DNA from: Rossellomorea aquimaris
Lineage (GTDB): Bacteria; Bacillota; Bacilli; Bacillales; Bacillaceae_B
Length of the DNA: 64,000 nucleotides
NCBI RefSeq assembly: GCF_020172085.1
Contig: NZ_JAIVAT010000007.1
Span: forward strand, 1 to 64,000
Direction of reading: 5' to 3'
Shown here: positions 50,692 through 58,331 of the stretch, in pieces
How positions within the stretch are numbered: the stretch's first letter is position 1
Layout: every line of letters starts with the position of its first letter
Program-made: the position numbers and the translations under genes
Notes under the pieces: model-generated
Told to the model about the DNA's origin: nothing
The model's database searches: none
The model's input: only the letters and a program-made list of their open reading frames with translations

Positions 50692-51072
50692 ATGATTCAC
50701 CAAAAGACAAATACCATTGTAATAGAGGCGCTGAATAAATTTCCCCATAAAATTCACATTAAATTGGGAGAAATCCTGCGCGAAAGAGGATTGACTCAAG
50801 GCGATCTCCATCGCTTAACAGGTTTAAGAGTGGCGACGATCAATGAGCTAGTGAATTTCAAGAAGAAATCCTTGACGGTGGCTCATCTTGTATCCATCAT
50901 GATCGCCCTTAGAATCACAGACATCCGTGATCTTATTGAAATAGAATTTGACCAGGAAGTACAGGACTACTTCAATGAAGAAAATCAACGGATGAAGAAC
51001 GGATTCACTCCAGACCTGACCAAAACCGCCGAACAAAACGTAAAGCGGATCGCAGCTGGAGCAAACAACTAA
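50692..51072 (+). CDS. XRE-type helix-turn-helix regulator
   Basis: 126 residues. The Cro/C1-type HTH spans about residues 25-70 (LGEILRERGLTQGDLHRLTGLRVATINELVN), where the recognition helix is RVATINELVN. The C-terminal part is acidic then basic and has no recognised ligand domain. Alone between terminator-like signals; target unknown. Confidence 0.82.
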   Translation: MIHQKTNTIVIEALNKFPHKIHIKLGEILRERGLTQGDLHRLTGLRVATINELVNFKKKSLTVAHLVSIMIALRITDIRDLIEIEFDQEVQDYFNEENQRMKNGFTPDLTKTAEQNVKRIAAGANN

Positions 51073-51092
51073 AAGAACATCCATCACACACC

Positions 51093-51125
51093 AAACGGTC
51101 ATGCCACATGACCGTTTTTTTTTGT
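51093..51125 (+). terminator. Intrinsic terminator after the HTH gene
   Basis: AACGGTCAT and ATGACCGTT form a 9-bp stem with a GCCAC loop, followed by T8. Confidence 0.92.
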
Positions 51126-51135
51126 TTTATGATGG

Positions 51136-51299
51136 AGGGACGGACCTCTATTTACGCCCTTTATATCTGGATTTAATGATAGAAATATAGTATCTCTCAA
51201 GGTTTAGTACCGACTAAAATAGGATATTTTCTAATAGTGAACGGTAGTTAAATAGAAATTAAATTATGACGATATAAAGACCATCGAGGTCCGTCCCTC
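51136..51299. repeat. Inverted pair of GGACGGACC elements 150 bp apart
   Basis: GAGGGACGGACCTC at 51136-51149 and GAGGTCCGTCCCTC at 51286-51299 are perfect inverted repeats bounding an AT-rich 136-bp stretch with no gene. The layout resembles a small element with terminal inverted repeats. The rest of the 51073-51460 gap holds a terminator and a predicted promoter. Confidence 0.6.
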
Positions 51300-51399
51300 A
51301 ACAGGGCTCTGCAGGAATTTCTTTTTGGGATGCAGAATGTAGTAGATGTGTAAGGCAGCATGAATGGACGGCTGTTTGTTGGGCGGGTTTGTGATGGAG

Positions 51400-51429
51400 T
51401 TGACATGAAATCGTAACGTTCAGTAGAGT
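51400..51429 (+). promoter_or_regulatory. Possible sigma-A promoter before the methyltransferase gene
   Basis: TTGACA (51400-51405), 18-bp spacer, TAGAGT (51424-51429), about 30 bp before the start. The -10 match is moderate. Confidence 0.4.
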
Positions 51430-51460
51430 GAAAATCAATTATGATAGGGGAAGAGAGTAA

Positions 51461-52240
51461 ATGGAAGTGAATTTTGGTAATGTGACCTCCCGTTATGCTG
51501 CGTCTTGTGATGATATTCCGCATCAATTTTTTGATACGTTAAAGGTAAGAGGAATTGTGTGGGAAGGAAAGAAAGTGGCCGAAATCGGATCGGGCACCGG
51601 AGCTCTGACAAGAAAACTTCATAAGCGTGGAGCCGAGGTGATTGGTGTGGAGCCTTCTATTGAAATGAGGAAAACGGCCAAGGCTTTGGAGAAGAAACAA
51701 TACTTAGAGATTCCTTATCTGACAGGTACGGCGGAATCGACGAATTTGCCAGACCGCTATTATGATATCGCCATGATCCACAGAAGCTGGGATTTATTTG
51801 ATCGACCGAAAGCGAACAATGAAATCAAGCGGATATTGAAAGATAAAGGAACGTTCATTGTGAGCGATTCCACCTTCCTGCTGACTCAGGAAGTAGTCCG
51901 GGATACGATGACATTTTTATATGAAAATATCGATCAATCATCCACAGAAGCAAAAGCGGATCCTAGCAATCAGGTGAATGGATTTCCTGTGGAATGGTTG
52001 TTAGAATGGCAGCAAGCTGATTTTATCGTGAAAGATTTTTACACCTTTAACTATGCCGTGAATTTCACTATTCAGTCCTGGTGTGAACGCGTGGGATCCC
52101 TGTCCTTCCTAACTCACTTGGAGGATACGGAAATAGAAGGATTGCTGCAATCCCTACATACCTTCTTGTCCAGGCGTTACGATTCTCACCATGAGTTTAC
52201 TCTTCAGCACCAGTTTACAGTCTGCCTGATGAAAAAGTAG
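51461..52240 (+). CDS. Class I SAM-dependent methyltransferase
   Basis: 259 residues. Motif I VAEIGSGTGALTRKL near residue 40, acidic loop GVEPSIEM, post-I TGTAESTNLPDRYYDIAMIHRSWDLFD near residue 87. Substrate unknown; the fold is of the small-molecule type. AGGGGAAGAGAG precedes the ATG. The next gene starts 5 bp after its stop, so they form a two-gene unit. Confidence 0.85.
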   Translation: MEVNFGNVTSRYAASCDDIPHQFFDTLKVRGIVWEGKKVAEIGSGTGALTRKLHKRGAEVIGVEPSIEMRKTAKALEKKQYLEIPYLTGTAESTNLPDRYYDIAMIHRSWDLFDRPKANNEIKRILKDKGTFIVSDSTFLLTQEVVRDTMTFLYENIDQSSTEAKADPSNQVNGFPVEWLLEWQQADFIVKDFYTFNYAVNFTIQSWCERVGSLSFLTHLEDTEIEGLLQSLHTFLSRRYDSHHEFTLQHQFTVCLMKK

Positions 52241-52245
52241 AAAGA

Positions 52246-53052
52246 GTGATCGGATTGGAAGCAGTAAAAAAATATGTGAACTATTTAAATATGGATATCG
52301 AGCCTCCTACGTTGAACTATTTACAACGGCTGATCCAGCAACATTTGATCCGCATTCCTTATGAGACGTTTAGTAAATTTTATTATTTCTCCGAAGGAGA
52401 ATCCTTTGTGCCTTCGTTAGAGACATTCGCGGAGAATCTCCACTTGAAAGGGTGGGGGGGAACCTGCTTTACATTAAATATCAATTTCGGGAGGCTGTTG
52501 AAGGAATTAGGATTCCACTGTTCATTTGTCAGAGTGAACCCAGGTCACCTCGGATTGATGATCGAGATTGAACATCGAAAGCTATATGTTGATGTAGGAT
52601 ACGGTTCTCCGATCATGAAGCCGGTCGAGCTTGAGGCGAGACAGCGACATCTTCTTCACGGATTTGGGGAGGAAATCATTTTTACACAGAAGGACATAGG
52701 AGAATTTGAAGTCGATCGTCGTTCAAATGGAAAGACCTTTGTGAAAAAGACCATTGAATGGGTTCCTCTTGAAGAGGAAGAATTGGAGTCTGACATTCAA
52801 GCCTCCTACTTGGATTCAGATGACAACATCACGATGAGGAGGATCACGGCCGTCCGCTTTCAGGGCAACCAGTGCTACTTCCTCCGTAACCAGACGTTGA
52901 AGGTCATGACATACCGGAATATCCGTGAATATCAAATGAAGGATATGGATAGATGGAAAGACGTCATTGGGGAAGTCTATCATTTCGATATGAGGTCACT
53001 TGAAGAATCTATCCAGTTTTTACAAAAACGGAATATCAAACTATTTCCATAG
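52246..53052 (+). CDS. Arylamine N-acetyltransferase family protein
   Basis: 268 residues. The NAT catalytic triad can be placed: Cys in GWGGTCFTLNINFGRLL near residue 72, His in PGHLGLMIE near residue 102 and Asp in LYVDVGYGSP near residue 117. NAT enzymes acetylate arylamines with acetyl-CoA by a Cys-acyl intermediate. The start is GTG 52246 with only a weak site, or TTG 52255. It is likely translated after the methyltransferase. Confidence 0.85.
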   Translation: MIGLEAVKKYVNYLNMDIEPPTLNYLQRLIQQHLIRIPYETFSKFYYFSEGESFVPSLETFAENLHLKGWGGTCFTLNINFGRLLKELGFHCSFVRVNPGHLGLMIEIEHRKLYVDVGYGSPIMKPVELEARQRHLLHGFGEEIIFTQKDIGEFEVDRRSNGKTFVKKTIEWVPLEEEELESDIQASYLDSDDNITMRRITAVRFQGNQCYFLRNQTLKVMTYRNIREYQMKDMDRWKDVIGEVYHFDMRSLEESIQFLQKRNIKLFP

Positions 53053-53053
53053 C

Positions 53054-53093
53054 CGTTCAGAATATCGTGGTGATATTCTGGACGTTTTTTTTG
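53054..53093 (+). terminator. Terminator after the NAT-family gene
   Basis: CGTTCAGAATATC and GATATTCTGGACG form a 13-bp stem with one G-T pair and a GTGGT loop, followed by T7. Confidence 0.88.
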
Positions 53094-53113
53094 TTTGGGG
53101 AGGTTTAAGGCAA

Positions 53114-53233
53114 ATGAACTACTCTAATTTGAGCTTTTCGATCATAAATATATATAACGATCCTGTATGGAATGAGATTCCAACGGTGTCCAATTATGTA
53201 TTCTTTCTGACAATCTTCCGTAAGATCGGTTAA
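53114..53233 (+). CDS. Possible 39-residue ORF, hypothetical
   Basis: ATG 53114 is ten bases after GGGGAGG. The short product (MNYSNLSFSIINIYNDPVW..., ending FRKIG) has no recognised motif. It lies in an AT-rich gap between a terminator and dagK. The ribosome binding site is the only real support, and it may well be chance. Confidence 0.25.
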   Translation: MNYSNLSFSIINIYNDPVWNEIPTVSNYVFFLTIFRKIG

Positions 53234-53425
53234 CGGGCTTCTGGAAATTCGATATTTCATTAGATTTTTCTACTGAAAAGAGTTATGATATTGACCGGTG
53301 GAGGAATAGAAGAAAATCTCCCTTTACAACACATTTTGCATGAATAATTCAATTTGGTATATGATGTTAAAAGATGGTATATAAATGGACGAGTTTTTGA
53401 ATTAATACAGATTAGGATGATGGGT

Positions 53426-54340
53426 ATGAAACGAGCACGAATAATATACAATCCTACTTCAGGACGGGAGCTTTTTAAGAAGCATTTGGCTGAAGTATTA
53501 ATTAAGCTTGAGCAGGCAGGATATGAAACTTCGGTTCACGCAACCATTTGCGAAGGGGATGCGACCGAAGCGGCACGTCTGGCTGTTGAACGCCAATATG
53601 ATATCGTTGTGGCTGCAGGCGGGGACGGTACGCTAAATGAAGTCGTCAACGGCTTGGCCGAACAGGAATACCGACCGAAGCTTGGAATTGTTCCCATGGG
53701 GACAACCAATGACTTTGCCCGGGCACTGCATATTCCAAAGGATATCAGCTCAGCCATTGACGTGATCACGAAGGGTGAGACGATCCCGGTCGATATCGGA
53801 CGCATGAACGAACGCTACTTCATTAATATTGCCGGCGGGGGAAGAATTACGGAGTTGACCTATGAAGTGCCGAGTAAGCTTAAAACCATGATGGGACAGC
53901 TTGCTTATTACTTAAAAGGGATTGAAATGCTTCCTTCCATCAAGCCGACGGACGTATCGATTGAATATGACGGCAAGCTGTTTGAAGGGGAGGCCATGCT
54001 CTTTCTGATCGGACTGACCAACTCGGTCGGAGGCTTCGAGAAATTGGCTCCGGATGCCTCAATCAATGACGGCTTATTTTCACTCCTGATTCTGAAGAAA
54101 ACGAATCTGGCAGAATTTATCCGAATCGCTTCCCTTGCTGTACGCGGGGAGCATGTGAATGATCCGAATGTCATCTACACTCAGGCCAATCGAATCAAGA
54201 TCAAGGCGAAAGAAAAGGTACAGCTCAATGTAGACGGCGAGCTTGGCGGAGTCCTTCCTGCAGAATTCGAAAACTTGTATCGTCATCTGCAAGTATTCGT
54301 TCCACTCGATAAAATCCGCCCGGAAGACAAAGCTGAATAA
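53426..54340 (+). CDS. dagK: Diacylglycerol kinase DagK
   Basis: 304 residues, collinear with B. subtilis DagK (YerQ). It phosphorylates diacylglycerol to phosphatidic acid, recycling the by-product of lipoteichoic acid synthesis. The catalytic-domain motif AAGGDGTLNEVVNG is near residue 63, MGTTNDFARAL near residue 92. ATG 53426 (MKRARIIYNPTSGRE) matches the family start; upstream in-frame ATGs at 53417 and 53420 also exist. Confidence 0.94.
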   Translation: MKRARIIYNPTSGRELFKKHLAEVLIKLEQAGYETSVHATICEGDATEAARLAVERQYDIVVAAGGDGTLNEVVNGLAEQEYRPKLGIVPMGTTNDFARALHIPKDISSAIDVITKGETIPVDIGRMNERYFINIAGGGRITELTYEVPSKLKTMMGQLAYYLKGIEMLPSIKPTDVSIEYDGKLFEGEAMLFLIGLTNSVGGFEKLAPDASINDGLFSLLILKKTNLAEFIRIASLAVRGEHVNDPNVIYTQANRIKIKAKEKVQLNVDGELGGVLPAEFENLYRHLQVFVPLDKIRPEDKAE

Positions 54341-54344
54341 TATA

Positions 54345-54386
54345 AAAAGGAATGCCACAGGGGTTATGGCATTCCTTTTTTATTTT
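54345..54386 (+). terminator. Terminator after dagK
   Basis: AAAGGAATGCCA and TGGCATTCCTTT form a perfect stem followed by T-rich TTTTATTTT. Confidence 0.92.
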
Positions 54387-54617
54387 GGCTCTTTAGGAAA
54401 GGTTGTGGTTATTTAAATCACATGATCTACGAGTCGGCGGGCTGTATGGTAAAGGGAACTGCAGTCCATTTTCAGTAGGAGTCTACGTAGTTCCTCTCAC
54501 CCACTAAACAATCATTTGGTGACAGAGCTAGATGGTCATTAGAAATTAAGTAAGAAACTAAAGATTTATATTAACTACAATCCCTCACTTAAGAGTAACA
54601 AACGGATACTTAGAATG

Positions 54618-54869
54618 TTGATTGGAGCGGAAGATGCTCGACTCCTGCGGGAAACGCTGGACAGGACGAAAAGCGGAGGCGGCTCGTTCAGCCCCGACAA
54701 GCATAAGATGAATGAGCCGGGAAGGCGGTTTTTGCCTTCTTGGCTCATTTAGCTTATGACCTCGAGGGGCTAGCCGCCGTAGCTGGATCTTGAGACCCCA
54801 CAGGGCTTTAGCCCGAGGAGGCTCGCCGCCAGCCCCGCGGAAAGCGAGCATCTGGAGCGGAAATCAACA
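54618..54869 (+). repeat. Structured repeat, family A, copy 3, split by an inserted family B repeat
   Basis: The left part (54618-54665, GTTGATTGGAGCGGAAG to CTGGACAGG) and the right part (54791-54869, TGAGACCCCACAGG to AATCAAC) together reconstruct the family A repeat seen at 27200. Between them is a 125-bp family B copy. Terminal arms still pair (GATGCTCG/CGAGCATC). The 54341-54958 gap has no other gene; about 100 bp before the repeat, GTGACAGAGCTAGATGGT is shared with the flank at 27118. Confidence 0.9.
54666..54790 (-). repeat. Structured repeat, family B, copy 4 (inverted, inserted in family A)
   Basis: Read on the minus strand it matches the 20247-20625 units (CCAGCTACGGCGGCTAGCCC..., ending GCCGCCTCCGCTTTT). 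Its apical stem is ATGAGCC/GGCTCAT instead of CCTGCC/GGCAGG, again fully complementary. It interrupts the family A repeat between ACAGG and TGAGACC. No clear target-site duplication is visible. Confidence 0.88.
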
Positions 54870-54958
54870 TCTGCTCGCTTTTTCAAAAACAACAAAGTTT
54901 ACGAAAACAGCATTTTATTTTTATCGAATCTTCAGAATGGAGAATACTCCCAATCTCT

Positions 54959-55309
54959 CTAATGAACAAGCAAAAAGATAGAAAAAGACAAAGGGAATCC
55001 GATCAAGAAGCCCCAGCCGATCTGCTGCTTATGACGGAATGGTACCTTCCTGACAATCCAGGATAAGAGATGGGCCGCGATCACAAAAGCAAAAACCCAT
55101 ATCAATTGCCCGACCACGAATACGAATAAATAGGCAAGGATGGATTCCTTATTCATCAAGAGCGTTATTCCAAATCCAAAGGTCAAAGTTAGAAAGGTGA
55201 GTCCGATTAATATATAGGGCAGCCACCACCTTCTTGACTTAAGGGCGAATAATACCCCAAGAAAAACGTTTCCTACAAGGATAAGGTTTACTAAGAAGTC
55301 TGGGTTCAT
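54959..55309 (-). CDS. Four-helix integral membrane protein, unknown
   Basis: 116 residues, with hydrophobic segments at about 4-23, 30-52, 58-84 and 98-115. Short basic loops (KSRRWW, RKVPFRHKQQ) separate them. No family recognised. AGAAGGTAG precedes the ATG. Its neighbours on both sides are on the plus strand, so it stands alone. Confidence 0.65.
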   Translation of the reverse strand: MNPDFLVNLILVGNVFLGVLFALKSRRWWLPYILIGLTFLTLTFGFGITLLMNKESILAYLFVFVVGQLIWVFAFVIAAHLLSWIVRKVPFRHKQQIGWGFLIGFPLSFSIFLLVH

Positions 55310-55564
55310 ATTTATCTACCTTCTCTTTCTAGAATTGTTGCACATACCATTGTACCCTTTGTAGATCGGATGAAACGCGGTAAGTTTTAACATCCTATCA
55401 AGTAAAATGAAGAATTACATGAAACTGTTTAATTTCTAAATCTATTGTCATCTTTACTGGAAAAGTGCAGCCCTCTGTTAAAATTTGTATTCCTCACCAC
55501 TCGCTGACTATGGTACAGTGAATAAAAAGCATGTCGGACAATAAGTCACTGGAGGGTGAATTCA

Positions 55565-55870
55565 ATGTATATCGTACATTCAACATTTGGTGTTCCTGAT
55601 GAAAAAGCGGATGAAGTAATCTCAATCTACCATTCCCGTTCAGGTTTGGTAGACGAGGCCGAAGGGTTTCAACGATTCCTGCTCTTGCAAAATGAAAAGA
55701 AGCCGGGAGAAATCACCGTCCATATGGAATGGGATAAAAAGGAACACTTCATGACGTGGGTACAGAGTGAAGACTATAAACGGATTCATGAGCTGGAGAA
55801 GAAATATCCGGACCAAGAGCTGGCATCCATCATTCCATCCATTGACCGATATAAGGTGGTGGCGTACTGA
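55565..55870 (+). CDS. Antibiotic biosynthesis monooxygenase (ABM) domain protein
   Basis: 101 residues, a ferredoxin-like ABM fold: an N-terminal strand MYIVHSTFGVPDEKADEVISIY, then the central LVDEAEGFQRFLLLQN...ITVHMEWDKKEHFMTWVQSEDYKRIHE. Such proteins include heme-degrading monooxygenases (HmoA/HmoB type); which applies is not decidable here. ATG 55565 follows GGAGGGTG. The stop overlaps the next start by one base (TGATG). Confidence 0.82.
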   Translation: MYIVHSTFGVPDEKADEVISIYHSRSGLVDEAEGFQRFLLLQNEKKPGEITVHMEWDKKEHFMTWVQSEDYKRIHELEKKYPDQELASIIPSIDRYKVVAY

Positions 55871-56241
55871 TGGAAAATAAGTATAAAAGCGTCATTGATG
55901 AAGCGGTTATAAAATTGTACGAACGGTACCCGGAATTGGATGATCGATACGGTGAAACCGGGCGAAAGAAATGCTATGAAGATAATATCCATCATTTCAA
56001 CTATCTGGAGTCTGCCGCGGATGTAGGCGAATCAAAAGTGTTTTCCGACTATGCCCTCTGGTTGAACAGTGTACTCGTAAGCAGGGGAATGAAATCGGAC
56101 CACCTCATCGATAATTTCAAATGTATCATGGAATCTCTGGAGGAGCACAAGGTGGAAAATGGGGAAGCCTTCAAGCTCTTTCTGAAACAGGCAATCGAGT
56201 CCATCCAGTTCGCAGATAAGGAAAACATCCCAACAACCTGA
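55870..56241 (+). CDS. Helical protein, unknown, coupled to the ABM gene
   Basis: 123 residues, predicted all-helical. DNIHHFNYLESAADVGESKVFSDYALWLNSVLVSRGM (residues 38-74) is reminiscent of the helical N-terminal domains found ahead of sensor or cobalamin-binding domains (H-x-x-YL-x-x-A, then F-x-x-Y-x-x-W); this is a faint resemblance only. Translationally coupled to the monooxygenase-like gene, so a shared ligand such as heme or iron is possible. Confidence 0.6.
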   Translation: MENKYKSVIDEAVIKLYERYPELDDRYGETGRKKCYEDNIHHFNYLESAADVGESKVFSDYALWLNSVLVSRGMKSDHLIDNFKCIMESLEEHKVENGEAFKLFLKQAIESIQFADKENIPTT

Positions 56242-56244
56242 ATC

Positions 56245-56280
56245 AAAAGCATCGATCCATAGTGTTCGATGCTTTTTTAT
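56245..56280 (+). terminator. Terminator after the ABM pair
   Basis: AAAAGCATCGA and TCGATGCTTTT form a perfect stem with a short loop, followed by TTATAT. Confidence 0.9.
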
Positions 56281-56288
56281 ATAGAGAG

Positions 56289-56297
56289 GGACGGACC
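56289..56297 (+). repeat. GGACGGACC element, plus orientation
   Basis: Within GAGAGGGACGGACCTCC, between the preceding terminator and rlmD. Confidence 0.6.
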
Positions 56298-56376
56298 TCC
56301 AACGATTTCATTCTCCGTCATCATTTATGGTACAATCAGTAGAGTCTTAAAAAGGAATTCGTAAAGGAAGATATAC

Positions 56377-57753
56377 GTGAGTAAAAAAGCACCCGTTCAA
56401 AAAAATGATTATATAGATGAAGCCGTATTCGAAGACCTGACCCATGACGGGAATGGTGTCACCAAGGTCGACGGATATCCATTATTCGTTCCCAATGCCC
56501 TTCCTGGAGAAGAAGGTCAGGTCAAAGTCGTGAAAACGAGTAAAGGCTACGGTTTCGGCCGATTGACGGAACGCAGAAAGGAAAGCAGTTTCCGACAAGA
56601 GCCCCCATGTCCGATATACCGGGAATGCGGAGGATGCCAAATCCAGCATATGACCTATGAAGGACAGCTGAAAGCGAAGGAAAAGAATGTCCGTGATGTG
56701 ATGCAGCGGATCGGAAAGCTTCATGACGTCATCGTACACCCTGTTCTTGGCATGGAAGAACCATGGCGCTACCGAAATAAAGCCCAGGTACCCGTTGGGG
56801 AAAAAGACGGCCGGTTTGTTGCCGGATTCTATCAGAAGCGCAGTCACGAAATCATCGACATGGACAAATGCATCATTCAATATGAAAAAAATGATGAAGT
56901 CATCCAGCATGTGAAGAATATATGCGAGAAACTAGAGGTCCGTCCCTATGACGAAAAGAATCATAAAGGGATTCTTCGTCATATTATGACCCGAACGGCG
57001 TATACGACAGGGGAAGTGATGGTGGTATTGGTCACACGGACGCCTGAGCTTCCGCATAAGAACGCCATCATCGAAGCACTTGTCGAAAATATTAAAGGAT
57101 TAAAATCGATCGTTCATAATGTGAACCCTAAAAGAACAAACGTGATCATGGGCGACACCACCCGAGTATTATGGGGGGAAGAGGTGATCCATGATTATAT
57201 CGGCGATGTGAAGTTCGCGATCTCAGCAAGATCCTTCTATCAGGTGAATCCGGAGCAGACAAAGGTGCTTTATGATAAAGCGTTGGAGTATGCGGATCTA
57301 CAAGGTGAAGAAACGGTCATCGATGCGTACTGCGGAATCGGGACGATTTCTTTATTCCTTGCTCAAAAGGCGAAGAAAGTATACGGAGTCGAAATTGTAC
57401 CTCAAGCGATAGAAGATGCGGAGAAAAATGCTGCTTTGAATGACATGACGAATGTGGAATTTAAAGCAGGGCCAGCAGAAGTGGTCATTCCCGATTGGTA
57501 TGAAGAAGGAATCAGAGCAGATGTCCTCGTCGTGGATCCACCGCGGAAGGGCTGTGATGAAGCGCTTCTCAACACGATCCTGTCCATGAAACCGAAGCGT
57601 GTAGTCTATGTATCGTGTAATCCGGCGACACTTGCCCGTGACCTTAGAATACTGGAAGACGGCGGGTATAAAACAACAGAGGTTCAGCCTGTTGATATGT
57701 TCCCACAGACGATGCACTGTGAAGCCGTTGCGAAGATAGAGTTAGTCGATTAG
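56377..57753 (+). CDS. rlmD: 23S rRNA (uracil-C5) methyltransferase RlmCD
   Basis: 458 residues. N-terminal TRAM domain, then a four-cysteine Fe-S motif ([14 protein letters not shown] near residue 78 and a distal Cys). The SAM domain has [15 protein letters not shown] near residue 320 and [14 protein letters not shown] near residue 390. The catalytic Cys is in [13 protein letters not shown] near residue 418. In B. subtilis the orthologue makes m5U747 and m5U1939. GTG start after AAAGGAAG. One exact GGACGGACC (minus) occurs inside the coding sequence at 56937-56945. Confidence 0.95.
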   Translation: MSKKAPVQKNDYIDEAVFEDLTHDGNGVTKVDGYPLFVPNALPGEEGQVKVVKTSKGYGFGRLTERRKESSFRQEPPCPIYRECGGCQIQHMTYEGQLKAKEKNVRDVMQRIGKLHDVIVHPVLGMEEPWRYRNKAQVPVGEKDGRFVAGFYQKRSHEIIDMDKCIIQYEKNDEVIQHVKNICEKLEVRPYDEKNHKGILRHIMTRTAYTTGEVMVVLVTRTPELPHKNAIIEALVENIKGLKSIVHNVNPKRTNVIMGDTTRVLWGEEVIHDYIGDVKFAISARSFYQVNPEQTKVLYDKALEYADLQGEETVIDAYCGIGTISLFLAQKAKKVYGVEIVPQAIEDAEKNAALNDMTNVEFKAGPAEVVIPDWYEEGIRADVLVVDPPRKGCDEALLNTILSMKPKRVVYVSCNPATLARDLRILEDGGYKTTEVQPVDMFPQTMHCEAVAKIELVD

Positions 57754-57773
57754 CAAAGTGAGGGAAAAGACCG

Positions 57774-58004
57774 ATGTATCTCACCATTAAAGAAACAGCC
57801 GAATACTTGTCCCTGCCTGAATCGTATATTGAAAGCCTCGTACAACATAAGAAAATACGTGCGGTACATGACGGGGAACAGTATTTATTATATCGGGATC
57901 AATTCAATCAGCATCTGGAGCAGATGGAAAAGATGAAGCGGCAGCTTGCTGAATATTTAAGTGAACCGATCCCTGAAGATATCGATGTGAAGGACGAAGA
58001 CTAG
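57774..58004 (+). CDS. Excisionase-type (MerR-like) small DNA-binding protein
   Basis: 76 residues. A winged helix-turn-helix of the excisionase family: YLTIKETAEYLSLPESYIESLVQHKKIRAVHDGEQYLLYRDQFNQHL. A charged tail follows. Not associated with any integrase here; it probably acts as a small regulator. It follows rlmD by 20 bp and is likely co-transcribed. Confidence 0.8.
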   Translation: MYLTIKETAEYLSLPESYIESLVQHKKIRAVHDGEQYLLYRDQFNQHLEQMEKMKRQLAEYLSEPIPEDIDVKDED

Positions 58005-58037
58005 TCTGGAAAATACTAAGAAGAAATGGAGAATACA

Positions 58038-58235
58038 ATGAACGGACAACAGCGTTCCAATATCAAACCGGGTCTTGAAGTGGACATTGTCCTGAAAAAA
58101 GACCAACGTACAGATAAACTGACACGTGGGATTGTGAAAGATATACTAACCAATTCCCCTAATCATCCGCACGGCATCAAGGTCCGATTAGCGGATGGAC
58201 AAGTCGGTCGGGTGAAAAAGATTATTGAAAAATAA
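58038..58235 (+). CDS. ywbE: YwbE family protein (DUF2196)
   Basis: 65 residues, closely resembling B. subtilis YwbE (QRSNIKPGLEVDIVLKKDQR, then GIVKDILTNSPNHPHGIKVR). A small beta-rich protein of unknown function. ATG 58038 matches the family start; an ATG at 58026 adds four residues. Confidence 0.9.
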   Translation: MNGQQRSNIKPGLEVDIVLKKDQRTDKLTRGIVKDILTNSPNHPHGIKVRLADGQVGRVKKIIEK

Positions 58236-58285
58236 GAGGCCGGTGCATTCTCTTACTTTTTGTATTCTATTTAAATGATCTGGTA

Positions 58286-58326
58286 CAAAAAAACCTCGCT
58301 TCCTAACAGGGAAGCGAGGTTTTTTG
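58286..58326. terminator. Bidirectional terminator between ywbE and the NRAMP-like gene
   Basis: AAAAACCTCGCTTCC and GGAAGCGAGGTTTTT form a perfect 15-bp stem with a TAACAG loop; A and T runs on both sides let it serve both strands. Confidence 0.94.
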
Positions 58327-58331
58327 TGCCC

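Noticed and set aside
54585..54851. Minus-strand 88-residue frame
   Set aside because: It is the translation of the nested repeats, with no start signal.
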